A DNA stretch of 64,000 nt from Chrysoporthe austroafricana (lineage: Eukaryota > Ascomycota > Sordariomycetes > Diaporthales > Cryphonectriaceae), in NCBI GenBank assembly GCA_001051155.2, contig JYIP02000013.1, positions 310,001-374,000 of the forward strand, read 5' to 3'. Both the position numbers and the translations under genes were made by a program. Within the stretch, counting starts at the first letter, position 1. Every line of letters starts with the position of its first letter. The notes below the pieces were generated by a model. That model did no database searches. It saw only the letters and a list, made by a program, of their open reading frames with translations, and had not been told where the DNA came from. Of the stretch, positions 31,313-45,594 are shown in pieces.

Positions 31313-33272
31313 TCTGCCTGTCTGCTTCGTTCCCGTGCCAGCACCTCGCGATGGTCTCTCTCAAAAGGCGTTGATCTCAAACTTACTGGGTTTGTGGTGA
31401 GGGAGCAGGAACTTGCGTGCAGATATATATCACCTTGGCAAGGTGTCTAGAGATGGAGTCAAAGAAAGGAAATAACTGCCTACCAGTCACCAAGGTGGAA
31501 ACTAGTTTCCGTGAAGTCCACTAAATAAGGACCAGGTTTGGCTGGCAACGATGCAGCGATGTGTAGGTTCTCAAAACGATTGCGGAGTGACTGCACCGTT
31601 GTCTACTTGCCATTCATAGAAGCGAACGGCTACCTCTATGGTCTCCGCCCTCGAAGGATCATGTTTTAACCCACTTCGCTACCAAGACGAAAGACAAGTT
31701 CGTGCCTAAGATCCACTGGCCCCGACATTGCTCTGCACAGAGACCTGACGGACTCAACAAGATCGGCCGCCGCTCACAACACTACCTACCTAGGTAGGTA
31801 GACCGAGGCATCAGCCTCCGAATGCTTGACCAGGTTGCCTGGCGGTATTCGACTCTTTGTTGTGGCGCCTCACGGTCACTCTGTACACTGCTGCCGAGCT
31901 CACCTTCTAGGAATTGGCCCAGGTTAAAAATGGGTCGGTGGGTAATTCTCGCCATCCGGGACAGGCAACGTCAGCATGAGCTATCGCGAGCAGTGGGCGT
32001 AGAGAGTCGAGCTGCTGGGCATCCCGCGAACATCCCCCCAGCAGGTCCTTCATATGGAGCGTAAATGGCTACTCTGCCTAAATAAAGATGGAACTCGTCT
32101 ATGCAAAAGCACGAAAAAAAGAAGTTGTTACACAAGCACCGAGATCAGGATGCAGCTCCTCTTGGCTGCATATGCAGCTTTCATAGGGGTCTTCGTGGGT
32201 GTGATAGGCCTGCACTAAAACCACTGCCACACCCAGCCACTTCCGCCAGGGTTATGCTTCTCCACGCTCAACTTTGCAAGTGTAACAATTACGAGAGCCG
32301 AGAGGAATCACCCGCACTTCGTATAGATCAATTGCTGACAATTGGTGCTTGGATGTTGGCAAAAAAGATTCTTGCCTCCGTCTTGGTTTCAAGCATAGAT
32401 TTTCAGGTTCTCTTCGGACTCGATCCAGTCTTGACCTACTCTACACAGCGCTCCTCCTGTTACAAGGGCAGGTTTCTGGGCTTGGAAGGGGTCTTCATTT
32501 AATGATAACTGTTAAGGTGTTCTAAGGAGTGCTGAAGAACCAGGTCCATCCTTGATAGCTCGCAATGCCTTGTGTTGTCCCTGGCTCAGGGCACCCCTTG
32601 GGTGTCCGTGTAACACCTCCCTTTGCAGCACTGGCAGATGGAAGCTGTGTTCTTCTCTGTTTCGACTGTTCTTTGCGTGTTGAACTCAGCTGGCCTTGCT
32701 GCTGTAGACACACATGACCAAGGTAGCTCAAAAGCCCGAGAATGACTACTGCCTCCATGAAGAGTAACACTACTAGTGAATCTTAATCAAGGCCTACGTA
32801 GGGAAGTGAGTCTTGTGTATATAACTATTTGAAAGAAGATTAACATGGCCAACTGCACCAAGGATGACACACTCAATCAAGAAGAAGCTACCAATCTTTT
32901 CGACTGTTTTTTCTAGACCTTTTACACACTTGAACCCACTGCATGTTGATTATTTAGGTATTTAAATACAACCGAAAAAGCCAAGTATGCGAAACGAAAT
33001 GCATACCAGGTGTCTGCATGAATTTCCTGATGGACGGCATGCAATGTCAATTTCAGAAGGCACTGCAACAACCCCCCAGAGTGCTTGACGTCTGAGGACA
33101 ACTTGGATGCCTATTTTTGGGAATGAATAATGCATTTAATATATCGCATAGGTACACTGAATGATACATGGTGACCAAAACCTGTCAGGTATCCAGGAAG
33201 ACGATGTGCTGCTAATCATGCAATATATATGCCTTCTGCCCTGGATGTTAATCCGCGGATGCAAATAAATCA
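31313..33272. other. Gene-free stretch upstream of the VWA-Vint gene
   Basis: About 50% GC. No recognisable ORF. Contains a perfect 20-bp palindrome at 31782-31801. Possible old mobile-element residue could not be identified by eye. Confidence 0.5.
31782..31801. repeat. Perfect 20-bp palindrome
   Basis: CTACCTACCTAGGTAGGTAG is identical to its reverse complement. It lies about 470 bp upstream of the VWA-Vint start codon. It may be a dimeric regulator site or chance in a CTAC-rich tract. Confidence 0.7.
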
Positions 33273-33757
33273 CTAGTTTGTATGTATGCGCGCGCCTGAG
33301 AAGCCCCTCTCGTGAGTAGAGTTTCTAACATCCCAGAGGTAACATTGATATGGGATCTCTGGTTCATCAGAGTCTCGGATCTCATGTGATAGGATGTCTA
33401 CGTAGTCTATATCAAGCCGTTCGCGATGCCAGGAAGAATTGGGCCTAACACGAGCTTCATCTCGGAATGTGTAGTCTAAATTTCCATTCCCGCCATCCTC
33501 AGTCCTTATACGGCGTGTGCTGTTCTGTTGCTTCCTACAGTTCACCTCGTGGGCATATATTCCAACATAAAGTTCCCTGATGCCGACAAGGTGCGTCCCC
33601 ACCGACTTGAGGTGCCAAAGCCTTTTCTATTAGCCATATAGAAGCCAGCCGGGCGCTCGCCGTACATGTTAAATGGAGACTTCGGCTTGTCTCTCCTCAT
33701 CAATGAATATGGATCCTGCTCGTCGCCCAGCGGGGCCAGATGTGCCTGGTGGAACAT
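33273..33757 (-). pseudogene. Hypothetical ORF split by a frameshift
   Basis: Two overlapping minus-strand frames read as one protein-like sequence with a frame change near 33600. The upstream frame is rich in charged and aromatic residues (DEQDPYSLMRRDKPKSPFNM, GERPAGFYMANRKGFGTSS). The downstream frame continues as VGTHLVGIRELYVGIYAHEV and later RLDIDYVDILSHEIRDSDEP, to a stop at 33273. No intron with usable donor and acceptor reconciles the frames. I do not recognise the family. It is either a decayed gene or a single-base sequence error. Confidence 0.4.
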
Positions 33758-34995
33758 TGAGTGCTGAAGGCATGGTTATTACAGGCGCTGAACGAGTAAT
33801 GTATATGGGGGCTCTCAGTCTCCAACAATGCCAGCTGGCTGCGTCGTGAATCAGACGGCATTCATAGTTTCTCGATTTCTGACGCCTCGATACGGTTTTA
33901 CTCAGGGTGCCTAGACACTCAGCTAGGGCGATCAGGACACTGAGATGATGAGATTATCACATTCTCTGCTGCACTAATTGAGTTGCGAATTAACGTCTAT
34001 TTTTAATGCTCGTTCGACAAAAATGTCTTGTGTCCACGAGGAGGAGGCTCGTAGGTCGGATGCACGTTCTCAGCTGCGCGGGGGGTTGTCCAATCTTAGC
34101 TTTGGCTGGCTGTCCTTAACTTGTCCAGACTATTCTAATTTCCGTACGAAGATGACGGGCCTGACGTTGAAATCATTTGCTTGCCCATATTCATTAATAG
34201 ACTCGGCCAGCGCATTCTGCGCTCACAGTCGATAATGTTGGGGCCCTCCTTCTGTATCAGTGTATACGCCCTGCAGCGGTTGCACGACTGGGAAGGTGGT
34301 TTTGACCAGGAACTGAGGTATGTTCCATCTTTCAATGTTCTTGTAGCTGTCGATAATACTTTATTGCCACCAACCGGCGACTATCTGAATCTGTCGAGTG
34401 CCTTGAGGGAGAGATCAGCGCGTCCTCGGGTACGCCTCCTGCCCGTGCTGGGGGGGGGGGTTCATATCATACAAGGACCAAGCGGAATCCAAAATTGGTT
34501 TACGGGGAGAATAGGGCGATTTTTCGCAGAGAACATTGATGAAAGCCTCCAGTGCAGATACTTAATGGGACTTTGTGACTGCTAGTTATTGGTTGGTGGC
34601 GTTCATACCTGGCCGCCTACCTCACAATCCGCAGACGAACAAGACTAACACAGCAGAGTGGTCACTGACATCATGTAAATTCCCGCACGCTGCATGCTTC
34701 AACATGCTGCCTGCGCGGCATGGCACGCATAATCTGGGGGGGAACTGGAACGGCACTAGCAGTTGGGGGGTATGCTTCTTGGGAACATAAGAGGATATGG
34801 TCAACCTCGCAGTTTCTGTAACGTTAAAGTCGTATCAGATGGGTCAATAGGCCCGACAAGATGTTTCCTCCCAATTCAGAGTTGCTGTATCTATACGCAG
34901 GTACACGCCAGACAGCAGTGAGGGCAAAAGAATGCCTGCTACGCAGATCAATTGGTGTCGTCGGGCTGCATCGACAACCCCAATAGGCGCTGTGC
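33758..34995. other. Gene-free stretch
   Basis: Mixed composition, a G run near 34450, small ORFs only. Nothing recognised. Confidence 0.5.
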
Positions 34996-36474
34996 ATGTA
35001 CAGTGTGCATGTATGCATGAGGCTTGCAGGAGCCGCCGGATGGGCGTGCCGGCGCCTACAGCGCGGCTCTAATTTGCGCGATGTCGGTGATTTCCGCCGT
35101 CTGTGGGTGCACCCTCCACACCCTCCTCTCCTACGTGGGCTCCTCCAAGGTTGTAATCACCCATGCGCTGTCCGGGATTGGCCATCACAGTCTCGACCTC
35201 CAGCACAGGTGCGACGCGCCCCAGCGTCGAGAGACTCGCCAAGGCGTACGTGACGGGCCTTGGGCACGCAGAAAGGGGGGACCAATACGACCGTCGCTTG
35301 CTGGCTTCACGAGTTTATCGAATTTTATGTCCACGGCCGACGGCTGCCGTTGGCTGGTGTCTGTAATTGCACGATGGTCCCGGTCCCGGTCCCTCGTGAT
35401 CTGGGAGGACGAGCCAAACAAGGCGAGCCGACCGTTCTCGTCGAAAGGATACCAGCCACCCCATTTCCCACCCGGATACGGTGTTGCCAAGTTCTCGCTC
35501 TTGACGGTCGCTTATTCGGCGCCGCGTGGTTCTTTAATCTTCGCCTTCATGTCTAAGTTTACTGAGGACCGCCCCATAGTGGGCTCGCGGTGATAGCACT
35601 GGAAACAGCAAGGCGTGCTGGAAACTCCTGGATATCAGGGATCTTACGTATCCCAGGCCGGGCGGTGGCCATGCAGGGCCGCAGGGCCACAGCGTGGGGA
35701 ATCGCTTACAGGGCCCATGACTTATTACCTTTTACTACATCCTCAGTATGCTGGAGACGTTGAACGAGGTCACCCCATCGTAGCTGCGTGGTGATATCCC
35801 CCTGCCCTGCCGCGGTGTGTATCTCTCTTCAAGCCTGCTGCGCAGGGGGGCTACTGAACATGCCTCGGAAGGACGAAGCATGCATGGCGCGGCCTGCAGG
35901 AGGTGGTGCTCAGCTGACCGCACGCGCTACTGTAAGGCGCTGCCGCTGCAGGTCCCAGATCTGACAGCTGCAGCAAGGTTCATCATCAGTTGCAGCAGAG
36001 ACGTCAGTTCTGGATCCTGGGCGGATCGCAATCTGTTCGGGCGGGCAGAAGCAATACCCCGTAGGTCTGGACGCATACGCGCAGAGCTGGCGGGGACCTT
36101 GGACCGTGCAAAGAGGTCATGAGATGCCCTAATCAAGTGCAAGAGCCACCCCGTCGCCGGATCTCGTGACGCTTTGTGGCGCTCTTTCAAACGAGAACCT
36201 CGTGTGTGTCTCCGGCCTGCCCCATGGGCCATGTTCCAAGACTGCATGGCAGGACATCCGGACAGGCCGGCGTCCGGCTCACCTTAGCTTTTCGGTCCTG
36301 CGAAAGGCTTCCATCTCAATCTGCCGTGGGCCCAAGGACAGCAGCCCTCTCTCGGATTCACACACGTGGGGCGCAGGGCGGCATCGTGGGCTGTTCACAA
36401 ACGGAATCTGACCGTTCGTGAACTCAAGGTGGGACCGCCGGAGGGTCATCAGAACTCCGGGCCGAGCCAGGACG

Positions 36475-36564
36475 AGAAAAAAGAAAAAAAGAGATAAGTA
36501 TTAATGAATAAATAAAAATAAAATAAGAGACAATTTTTATGATTCGGCGATTTCTTTTTTTCTT
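36475..36564. other. AT-rich island 1
   Basis: About 80% A+T, mainly A on the + strand with short T runs at the end. Contains GAGATAAG and AATAAATAAAAATAAAATAA. The flanks are GC-rich. Confidence 0.6.
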
Positions 36565-37920
36565 CGACTGTATCGAAGCCCTGATCGGAACTCTGCCAAG
36601 CAACATTACGGCCAAAGGGGATCTCGTTTCACGGCATCCTCTTCCTGCTCCCCCCCAGGGCGGTTCTGTGGACCGGGCCCCGCCCTCCGTCCTCAGCCTT
36701 GTCTCCTCCAAGCCCACCCGCCACGCGGATGGATACAATCTTGGGGCTATCACTTCTCACTCCCAGGTCCCCGCGGGCTCCACTGTCCGCCGCGCCGGGC
36801 TTGGGAGGGGACCCATCGTCCTCGTGGAGATGACCGATCGCGTTTTGCTAATCAAAAGACGGCCCGACTGACAACAACCACCCCGCCGGGACTCGTGCTG
36901 CTATCTATGGCAGCAGCGACGAAAGGCAGAAGGGCGTCGTCGACCAGACGGCTGGCGCGTTCACCGGGCTGTGGACAGCGACTACGTCCAGCAGCCAGTC
37001 TCGTGCGGCCAGCCACCGGGCGCGCCTGGTCAGGTTGGCGACGCCAAGGCCTGCGATCACTCACGACGCCTCAGGGCTGAGCCAGGGTGGAAAGGCCAAG
37101 GCTCGCGGGAACCACATCGCTCGAAGTCTATTGTCCCAATCCCCCAGCGCCTCGAGCATCTTGCCGCGGCACGATGCCGACAGCTGCTACCTCAGCTGCT
37201 GCGGGTGAGAAATCGTCGAGGTCAGCCATCACGAACCGCACGGGCCGGCCGTACGTATGGATGCCCAATGTGTCCCATCGTGCGCACAAAGTACGTGGGA
37301 ACCCCGGCGGACCATATCTTACGCAATTCGTCCATCCAGACGGCCAGGCTTGCGTGTCCCTCCCAAGGGTGAAAGGGAGGCTTCAATGCGCGCGCCGCCC
37401 TGCGCACCCGGCAAGATCGCTCTCGCGGTGGTCAGGCATGCCCAATGCCCGATCTGCCTCAGAGCGGCGGCGGTCTGGCTCAAAGGGTGTCGACCCGCCC
37501 GGCTGGCGTTTCCAATTCAGGCCTCGCCATTGCGCCGTGCCAGCCTCGTCCGAGTCAGGGCTGCCCTAGGAGGCCCGTCCCCATGTCGCCGGAAGGCATT
37601 CCGGCGTCAAGGACTGGGGGTCACGCGACTGCCGAGGCCTCATCAGGGGGGGGAAGGGCGGCGAGCCGTGCTCGTGCTTGCAATATTCCCAGGCGCCCAA
37701 GAGCGGGTGCGGTGGCAGTGGCAGGTGATCCTACGGCCCCGTGTGCTGCAAGGAACATCCGCAGGTGGGCCCTCGTGGGCCTTCTAGAAAGACGCACTGC
37801 AGCCCCGGCTGACGGGCTGGGGCCCTGCTGGTGAAACGGGACCATGTCGTGAACGTTTCTGGGGTGCATTGACAGCCTCATAATCCCGACGTGTATCGAT
37901 CGGCTGCGCCTGGGGAAGAG

Positions 37921-37974
37921 GTAAATTCGAGATAAATTTCCTCGCTAGTTTTTCTTTTATTGATCGTTTTAACC
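37921..37974. other. AT-rich island 2
   Basis: Contains GAGATAAATTT followed by TTTTTCTTTTATTGATCGTTTT; sharp borders to GC-rich DNA. Confidence 0.55.
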
Positions 37975-40900
37975 ATGGGCTTGTTCTTCGGGCCCGCGGC
38001 CTCCCTCCATCCTCCGGCAACCTTGGTTTCCTGGCCCACGGGCTTCACCTCATCTCGTCGCCACACCTCGCTCCCCACGGCCCCCTGTGTGTCTGCCACG
38101 CGGGCCGTTTGGCCTCAGGCTTGACTCGAACCCTCACATGCTCTTCTGAACCGTCCGGCCGTCAGCACAGCGTCAAGAGCCCGGTCGTGGCCAAGAGCGC
38201 TGGGACGCCCTGATGCTGTCTGTTGTTCCGGATATCTCGAAGCTGCCGTCGGCAAGTACCGAGCTCGTCGCATTCTTCCACCTATCCGGGTGCGGGTACC
38301 AACCTTGCTTTAGTAGCCCCGAGCGGATCCGCCAGCAGCAGGCATCCTATGACGGAAGACGCGCGTGTCGAGGCTAGCCCACAGCAAATGACATGCCCGA
38401 TGATACTACTATGGTACGGTACCGTCTGGGGAACCCGACCTCCATGCGTCCTCCGATGTCCGCTTGGTACTCACGTGTGAGGACTGCATCGCGTCCGTCC
38501 GGGCGGGTGTCTCAGCCCCCGGGGCCAGCCAGTGTTCCGCTGGCCCGTTTCTGCACAGTCGCAGGCTGCGCTCGATGAAACGAAACACACATGACCACAG
38601 CGAGCACCAGCCCGGGACTGCGCCCGGGGAGGGGTCCGGCATGTGTTATTTATTCATTATACGTGGTGGCTAGTATAGCTGGTCCAGACCCGCGGAGTGA
38701 TCCGGGGATGTGGGGCGCACAGTTGAGACGATCGCTGGTAGACCTGCTCCGTGGAACAGCTGAGGGCTCGGGATCTGACTCGGCCTAACACTTCGGTGCC
38801 TTTCAGCACGTAGACAGCTCGAGTCGGGTGTGACCGCCCAAGCGTACGGTCGAGCATACGCCGGTCCCTGGTGGACGGCCGACGAGTCGTGATGGATGGC
38901 ATCAAGCGCCGTCATTGGAGGTTTCTTCGGGCTGTATACTATGTATGTCCGGCTCTTGGGCCCTTTGCATTTGTCGTGTCCTACACCACTCCGGCTTTGG
39001 GACCTGACTGGGGGCACGACAGTCTCGGGGCGAGGGTCACGGCGCGCTGGCGTCTCACTACGAACATGGACCTCGCCATGGCCTGAGCAGCCGTGAACGT
39101 GAGATCATCATCCTTGTCTGACTCGGTCCGTCATTGGGCATGGAGGCGGACGTCTAGAACCTGATCTTTAGCCACACTGGCCTGCCTGATCTGCGTCAAC
39201 TACCCACACGCGGTCTCGCACCTCATACCGCACGGCTCGAGTCGTATCCACGTTCACGTGCCCTTGTATCATGTTTCTTCCCTCTTTGAGGGGGACCCTG
39301 TGATCCGTCGCCGGCTGATCCCTCGTTTTCCTGCCCAGATTGTGTCTGACACTCGGCCGGCTGAGTACGTTGGAGCCTGACGCTACTCGCTGCAGTAGTC
39401 ACCATCATGCTTCCCAGGGATCTTTGACAGCTCCCCTACTTCGTGCACCAGCCGGCACACGAGAGCTGGAGCATGCCCGGGGCCGCCCTGCGTCGAAAGG
39501 TTGGAGTGCGTCTCGCGGCCCTTCTCCCCAGCGTCCATCTGTCCGCACGGACGGCGGGAAGAGCCTTCCCGAGCACGACTCGAAATACTATGTACGGTCG
39601 TGAGTATGACATCGAGTTCTAGTCATTAGTGACTCCTTGCTTACCCTCTTTGCTTCCCCACGGGGTAGGATCTTACTTTCACATGAAGTCGCGCCGTTCC
39701 CGCTGGCTGAACATTTACCCACATAGGTTGACGTCCAAGGCTAGCCCGTCCCGTTCCCCGGACTGTCGGCTGAGGTCTCCAACGCCTGAGCTGACTTTTG
39801 CCCCCCCTAGCCCGTTCCGCTTGCAAGCATAGCCTCGTCTCAACCCAAATCACCGGCCTCCACGGCCTCGTAGCGCACGGCGGGGTGATCAGAGGCCTGA
39901 TAAGTTTCGCTGTCTGCCAAGAAAGCCTGATCCCGGCCGAACTCTCTATCTTGGTCACCAATGGGGGAGATTAGTTAGGTTCTGGCATAGTATGGCTTTG
40001 ATCCAGGCTTTCAGGCTTCAATGGTTTAGATCTATGCCAGCCACCCAATCTACCGGAGTAGACGAGCTCAAGCGCGCAGCGTCAAGTCAGCTCCTTGGCG
40101 TCTTGTTGCTGGCGACAGTGCCCTGAGCCTTGTGAATTGTCTGAATAAGCTTCCGTCTAGGCCGCGAACCCTCTTTCAGCACGTCTTCTGTGGCGAAAAT
40201 CCCTTCAGGGAAACACGTCACAGGAACTTTAGGTCTCCGAGAGTATGATTAAAGGATGCCACGTTATGATGACTTGCCGGCTTCAAGGGCCGTGACCGCG
40301 AGGCACACGACGCCCGCGGCTCTTTGCGTATGGTTCTTCGCATAGAGATAGTTCGACATAGTTGAATGAAATGAGGAGGACGGGATGGATGTATGAGACG
40401 TTGACGGTGAAGAAGGGTGGGCCTAGAGGGCTTGCCTAGACCGCGAGCCGATACTGCTCTGAGGTTGTTCCGTCGGGCGTGGAAGGGAACCAATAAGCAG
40501 GCACGGTAAGATGGATAGGAAATAGAGTAAGATGGGATATCCAGTGAGCGCTCACTATACCCATGTGAAGTCGACGATAGGTAGAAGAAACGGGTTTCGA
40601 CAGGAAAAGAGTACCGCAAATATGCATGACGAATATGCATGAAGCTTAGTGCTCACACGCCCAGCCCTCATAAGCCTTTTCTCCTTGTCCAGTAACTTCG
40701 TAAATGCACGCAATAAACATGCTGTCTTGTTATGGCGAAGTGGTTCGCCACCTAGGAGCTCACTGGACGGATTTCGATCTCCCACGAACGAATATCAAAT
40801 TACATTTTCTAAGCTTTGCCGCCGGCAGCTAACACGTGTCCTCTCAGGCAGCAGAGCATAACTTTGTTTCTACTACCAGCTTGCAGATTTACTAATCCAT

Positions 40901-42805
40901 AGTTTGAGTGGATCGCTTTTATCGCATTTTCAGCTCGGTGTACGTGCAGACGGTGAAGGGGCAATGGCCAGTCAGGCTTCAGAACAGGTCGAGTTCGCAT
41001 CTGCAGGACTATGTGCACGAGCTGCAGGAGTACCCTGTCTGATACTGCAGTAAAATCTGTTTCCACCTGCCTTCTGCATCGAGAAACATACGTCCACCCC
41101 CTGCGGCGACGCTGCATGAAGTGGAGCTTTCACTCATAGTTCAGGTTGGGAAGATGGTATATGTTTTGCGAGGCTGACAGCCTCGCGACACCCTCTAGCT
41201 CTACAGCCAGAGATCCAGCGAGCTTGAAGGCGGAGCAGGGCTCGACAAAGTTCTGCGCTACCACAGCCGCCCTTGCTCAGGCCCAGAGACGTTTTGATAT
41301 CTCTTCGTGCTGATATACGCTCTCGAGTGGTTCCGGCCGCACCTAAATTTGCTCGAGAATAAATTGAGGTCCTCATGCCACGTAAGAACTCTATTTCATT
41401 AAGTCTAGAAATACGCCAGCTGGATGAATACTATCGATCCGGTCCTGCCCGAACATCCAGCCTGTGCAAACATAGCCGGCCATGAATACGACGGGGAACA
41501 TCTCTGGCAGGATGCCAGAGGAGCGGGTCGTTACGAGGCATGCGGACGGGGACCAACAATTCTTGGCTCACAGTACTTCTATAGGAGATCCGGATCTGGC
41601 AGACCTCCCCTCCAAGGCTGCCAGCCTTGCTTATCAAGACACTGGCATCCAGCCTCTAAGGCTGGCTGAGAAACCTAGGAGGACCCTGACCCACAGGACC
41701 CTGACCAGCAACCGCCACCCAGTCGTGCCCTCAAAACGGTCGTCGAAACGGTCACGCCGGATGAGGACCTGAGCTCAAGCACCATGCCCGCTAGCGGCGG
41801 ATGTCTCTAGACAGCCTTGGCGATGCCCAAGCTGCCACTGCTGGTTCCCGGAGAGAGCTCTCGTCTCGGTGCACCCACCTGGCGCCGCGAGGTTATTCCG
41901 CGCCTCCTCGGGCGGTAGCTCAGAGGCCGATCTGTCGGTCTGCCAGCTACATCGTGCTATCCTGACAGCCGTGCCGGCGAGGGGGCTCGGCCTTCAGCCC
42001 TGAAGGGGCCAGCGCGCACACGATAGCTCCCGATGTCGTCATGAGACGGCGGCTTGACTCGCTGTGCGAGAGGAGCCACGGACAGGCTACCGGCCCGATT
42101 GCGATCGGGATGCGGGGGACGACACCGTGATGCACGCTCCGGCGCTGTTTCCAGTGCCTGTCCCGTGTGTGCCGCGCGCTTGTCGGCCTCGAGGTCGGGA
42201 GGATCTTGCTAGCAGCTCTGTCGGCATTGGACGTTGTGAGATGGGCTGCAGCCTAAGCTTGACGTTACGGCCGTGTATGTTTAGCCGGAGCCCGCTCGTT
42301 GCGGCCGTATCCTCCCCTTGGCAGACGGCGAAAGCAGCGTCGCATGACTTGACTATCGGGCCCAGAAACCCGAGGTACTTCGTCTACTCCAAACCTCAGG
42401 TACCGTTTAATCAGGCCAGTCTAGCCAGATCTCGTCAAGGCGCTGGAAGCTGTCAGTCGAAGTTACGGCAGAGGGGAGGACCCTGTTGACGCTGTCGGCT
42501 ACGGCTTCTGAATGAGGAAAAGGCGAGCGAAACAGCGTCGGTCCGATCAGGCGGGCAAAGCCTCGGACCCTCAGCGAGGGCGGCACGGCTGGGCAATACG
42601 ATCTGCCGACAGCCTCAGGGTTCTGCTTAGACAGTGTGTAGCTACTGTAAAGGGAGGCGCGCCCAGGTGGCGGCTCTGTCGCGGATATGCGTAATGCTGG
42701 CGCGGCAATATGCTGCCGTTCCATAGGAAGTATAGATCAGATGTTCCTGGGTCTCGCTGACGAGTCTGCTGGACCCGTAGTCCCGTCTGTACGCGAGGAA
42801 TCGAG

Positions 42806-42876
42806 GAATTTTTTCGCCGAGCGGCAGAGATAAAAAAAAGATAAATTAGGTCGAATTAAAAACATTAAACCAAATT
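42806..42876. other. AT-rich island 3
   Basis: Begins GGAATTTTTTCGCC, then AGAGATAAAAAAAAGATAAA (two GATAA motifs) and AATTAAAAACATTAAACCAA. Confidence 0.55.
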
Positions 42877-45594
42877 GCCGTGCCAAGTGTCATGCGCCAG
42901 GACATCCAGGAACTGCCCAGCTGTCAGATCTTCCGTGATGACAAGGGCCGCTCGATACTTTTCTCGCTGCTATCAGCGCACTGGCACTTTCAGCCTTTCA
43001 ACCCCAGACTCGACAAGCTCGTCTCTCCCCCCCCCCCCAAAAAAAGGGGTGTGATAAAGATGACGGCGCCAAGAGCGAGGCTTCCCGAAAGGAGGAAGCT
43101 TGCCAAGTGTTCCCCGGAATCAGACATGGGGGACTTGATCGCTCGTGACCCCGCGAAAACCTCGACGTCGCCATCGACTTAATCTGGGGTAGACAATGGC
43201 CACCCCGGGACGATGACGTCGACGTGTGGTGCTGATCGGCGCTCGGTACCTGCATCTGTTACAGTCGTAATGGGGCTCTGACAGGAACAGCTTCCTTGGC
43301 GATCTCATGATTCCCATCCCTCTCTGCCCCCAACAAGAGCGTGCCTTGTTTTGAAGCCTCGTCCAGGGAGGCCGGCACAATCTAGCCCGCAAGGTCAATG
43401 CAGCTGGCCTGGTGACTGCGCATATCATTCCATCCCGCCATCAGCTGGACGCGGAACAAGCCTCGCAGAGGCTATCTGAGGGCCATTGCCCAGCCTGGCT
43501 GATCGGCGGATAGACAGCCACGGCGTGATGACGACTGCGTCTTGAGATCAGGTGAGAAACGGTGCCTTGACGATGCGCCTGAACCTTGGAATGAGTCGTG
43601 GTGGTGGTGCGTGTACGTCCGTACTTCGACCGCGCTGCCACGCTGTAGCTTCTTGACGGTCTATCGCCAGCTGGCGCTAGAAGCCTTCCAGAAGGTTACG
43701 ATCACATGGACCTCCCCAGGGACGCCTAGCTACAAGCCACTACTGATTCAGCAGCTCTGTAGTGGGCGCGGAAAGCAAGCCGGCGGGAGAGAGGGTGTGA
43801 GCGGCCGGAGTCAGGTGGTCGCGCACGTAGAGCATCGCACCGAGATTGCTGATGGGCTGGCTGTCTGGTCCTAGATACGAGCTGGATGAAGTTTATGTCA
43901 TGGTCTCGTAATGTCTCACCGTCCGATGTTCGGTTGTTGAGAGGCTGAGAGGCGAGGCGGGCCTGGTCGGGGAGGCCCAATCGCACGGAAGCCTCCTGCG
44001 CCCTCGAGAGCCGTCATCCGACGGTGGCTTCTAAGCTCCGAAGCGGCAACGCCAGTGAGAGACTCGGTTGGCCGAGAGGAGTGAGTGTTGGCCGGACGCT
44101 GACCCAACCGATTCCTGGAGGGCAGATGAGCGAACATGACTGCAGGAGACCGTCGCATCGTCAGCTGTCCCGAGCCAGCCACCACCTAGCGCGACATCGG
44201 TGAGCGCCAATGAGCCCAGTGGTGTCTTCGCCGATGCTCGATACCGGCAGACAGACGCGCCAATGAGGGGACAGTCAGGCAGCAGCCAGCCCGGCGGCGG
44301 CAGAATACGGGCCACACTATGACGATGGCCCGGATGAGACCCGTCCCAACAGAATGATCCAGGGCGGTCCGGTACGGCTGAGCTTGCCCGGCTCGTGTTG
44401 GGACCCAGCCCGCCCACGGAGGACCGAGGACTGGCTGGAGCCCGACAGCCAAGAAACGTACGCGGCTTCACGTCATCCCGACCGACCTCTGCCCTCAAGC
44501 CAGCGACCTGGCTGCTGAGGGCCGCGCTGCAGGTCTCCCTGCCCGAGGTCGAGATCGGTCCACGTAGGGCTGCGTTGTTTGCCTTCACCAACGACGTGGT
44601 TGCTTCCTATCGGATCGCGTGGCATCAAGGCTATTGGCCCCGACCCTGCCACCCAGTCCCTCAGACCACCCACAGCCCGGATCGCCTCATGCGGCCGGCC
44701 TGCCCGTCATCCCGTTCGTCTGGGCGGGAACGCGGCCTGCAGCGGCGCACCTACAGAGAGCCACCTGCACACAAAGTCCCGGGCCTGAGCGCCCTGGAGC
44801 TCGGCCGCCCTCAGCGCCGGGGAAGCGTCTCTCTGCGGCGGCGAGTGGGGCTGGGGCCGCCGAGCGCCGGGGCCTTCGGGGCCTGCGCGCGAGGGATCGG
44901 TTATGGACATCTCCCACGGCTGCAACACATGGGGCTGTATGCTATCGTATCTGGCGCACTCGAGAGACGGCGATGCCGCGCATCTCCGCCCGTCGCTGTC
45001 GAGGCGCAGGGCCATGTACGTCGGGGCCCCGTGGAGGGCTGGGCTGCACCACCTGGCTACAGACAGGCGCTCGAGGCACTCAGTCCCATGGCCAGCAGAA
45101 GCGAAGCCATCGCTGAAGCTCCAGCGCTGTGGTACTCCGGAAACAGGACATCCGTGCCCTAGCCCAACACCCACGGTGGTTGCGATTGGCCTGGAAGCGC
45201 CGGGAGGGAGGGAGGTTGCAGAAGGCCAAACACGTCAAGAGGGAGTCATACGTTGCGGTAAAAGTCGGTGAGGATACAAGATGGTGGGCAGCAAATTTGC
45301 CCAGCGCCTTCACGTGGGCTATTGCCGGACGCCCAAGGGGACGGGCACCCGCCTCCGCGGTAAGGCGGCGTGGTGGGCGGGGGCCCTTATCGAGCCGGTG
45401 TATACGACCCCTCCACGGGCTGTGTGTGGAGGGTGGACAGCTCATCGAACATGAGGGAGGGGCACGCACTTGACATGATGTGCAGGAAGACGTGACTCGT
45501 GGGGGGAGGTTGAGGTCCAACCAGCTCCGCCGGGTCTGCTGCACTTGACGAGAACAGCGCGGGATTCATCTGCGAACTCATGCGCGCGGAGGGG

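Noticed and set aside
35024..35593. 189-codon + strand frame
   Set aside because: No motif, overlapping minus frames of similar quality; cannot be supported as a gene.
38115..38135. Minus-strand TTCGAGTC resembling a tRNA B box
   Set aside because: The flanking bases do not form a T-arm stem and no A box or acceptor stem is found.
44395..45162. 255-codon + strand frame in the gene desert
   Set aside because: Several equally long overlapping frames on both strands, no domain, composition explained by GC content.
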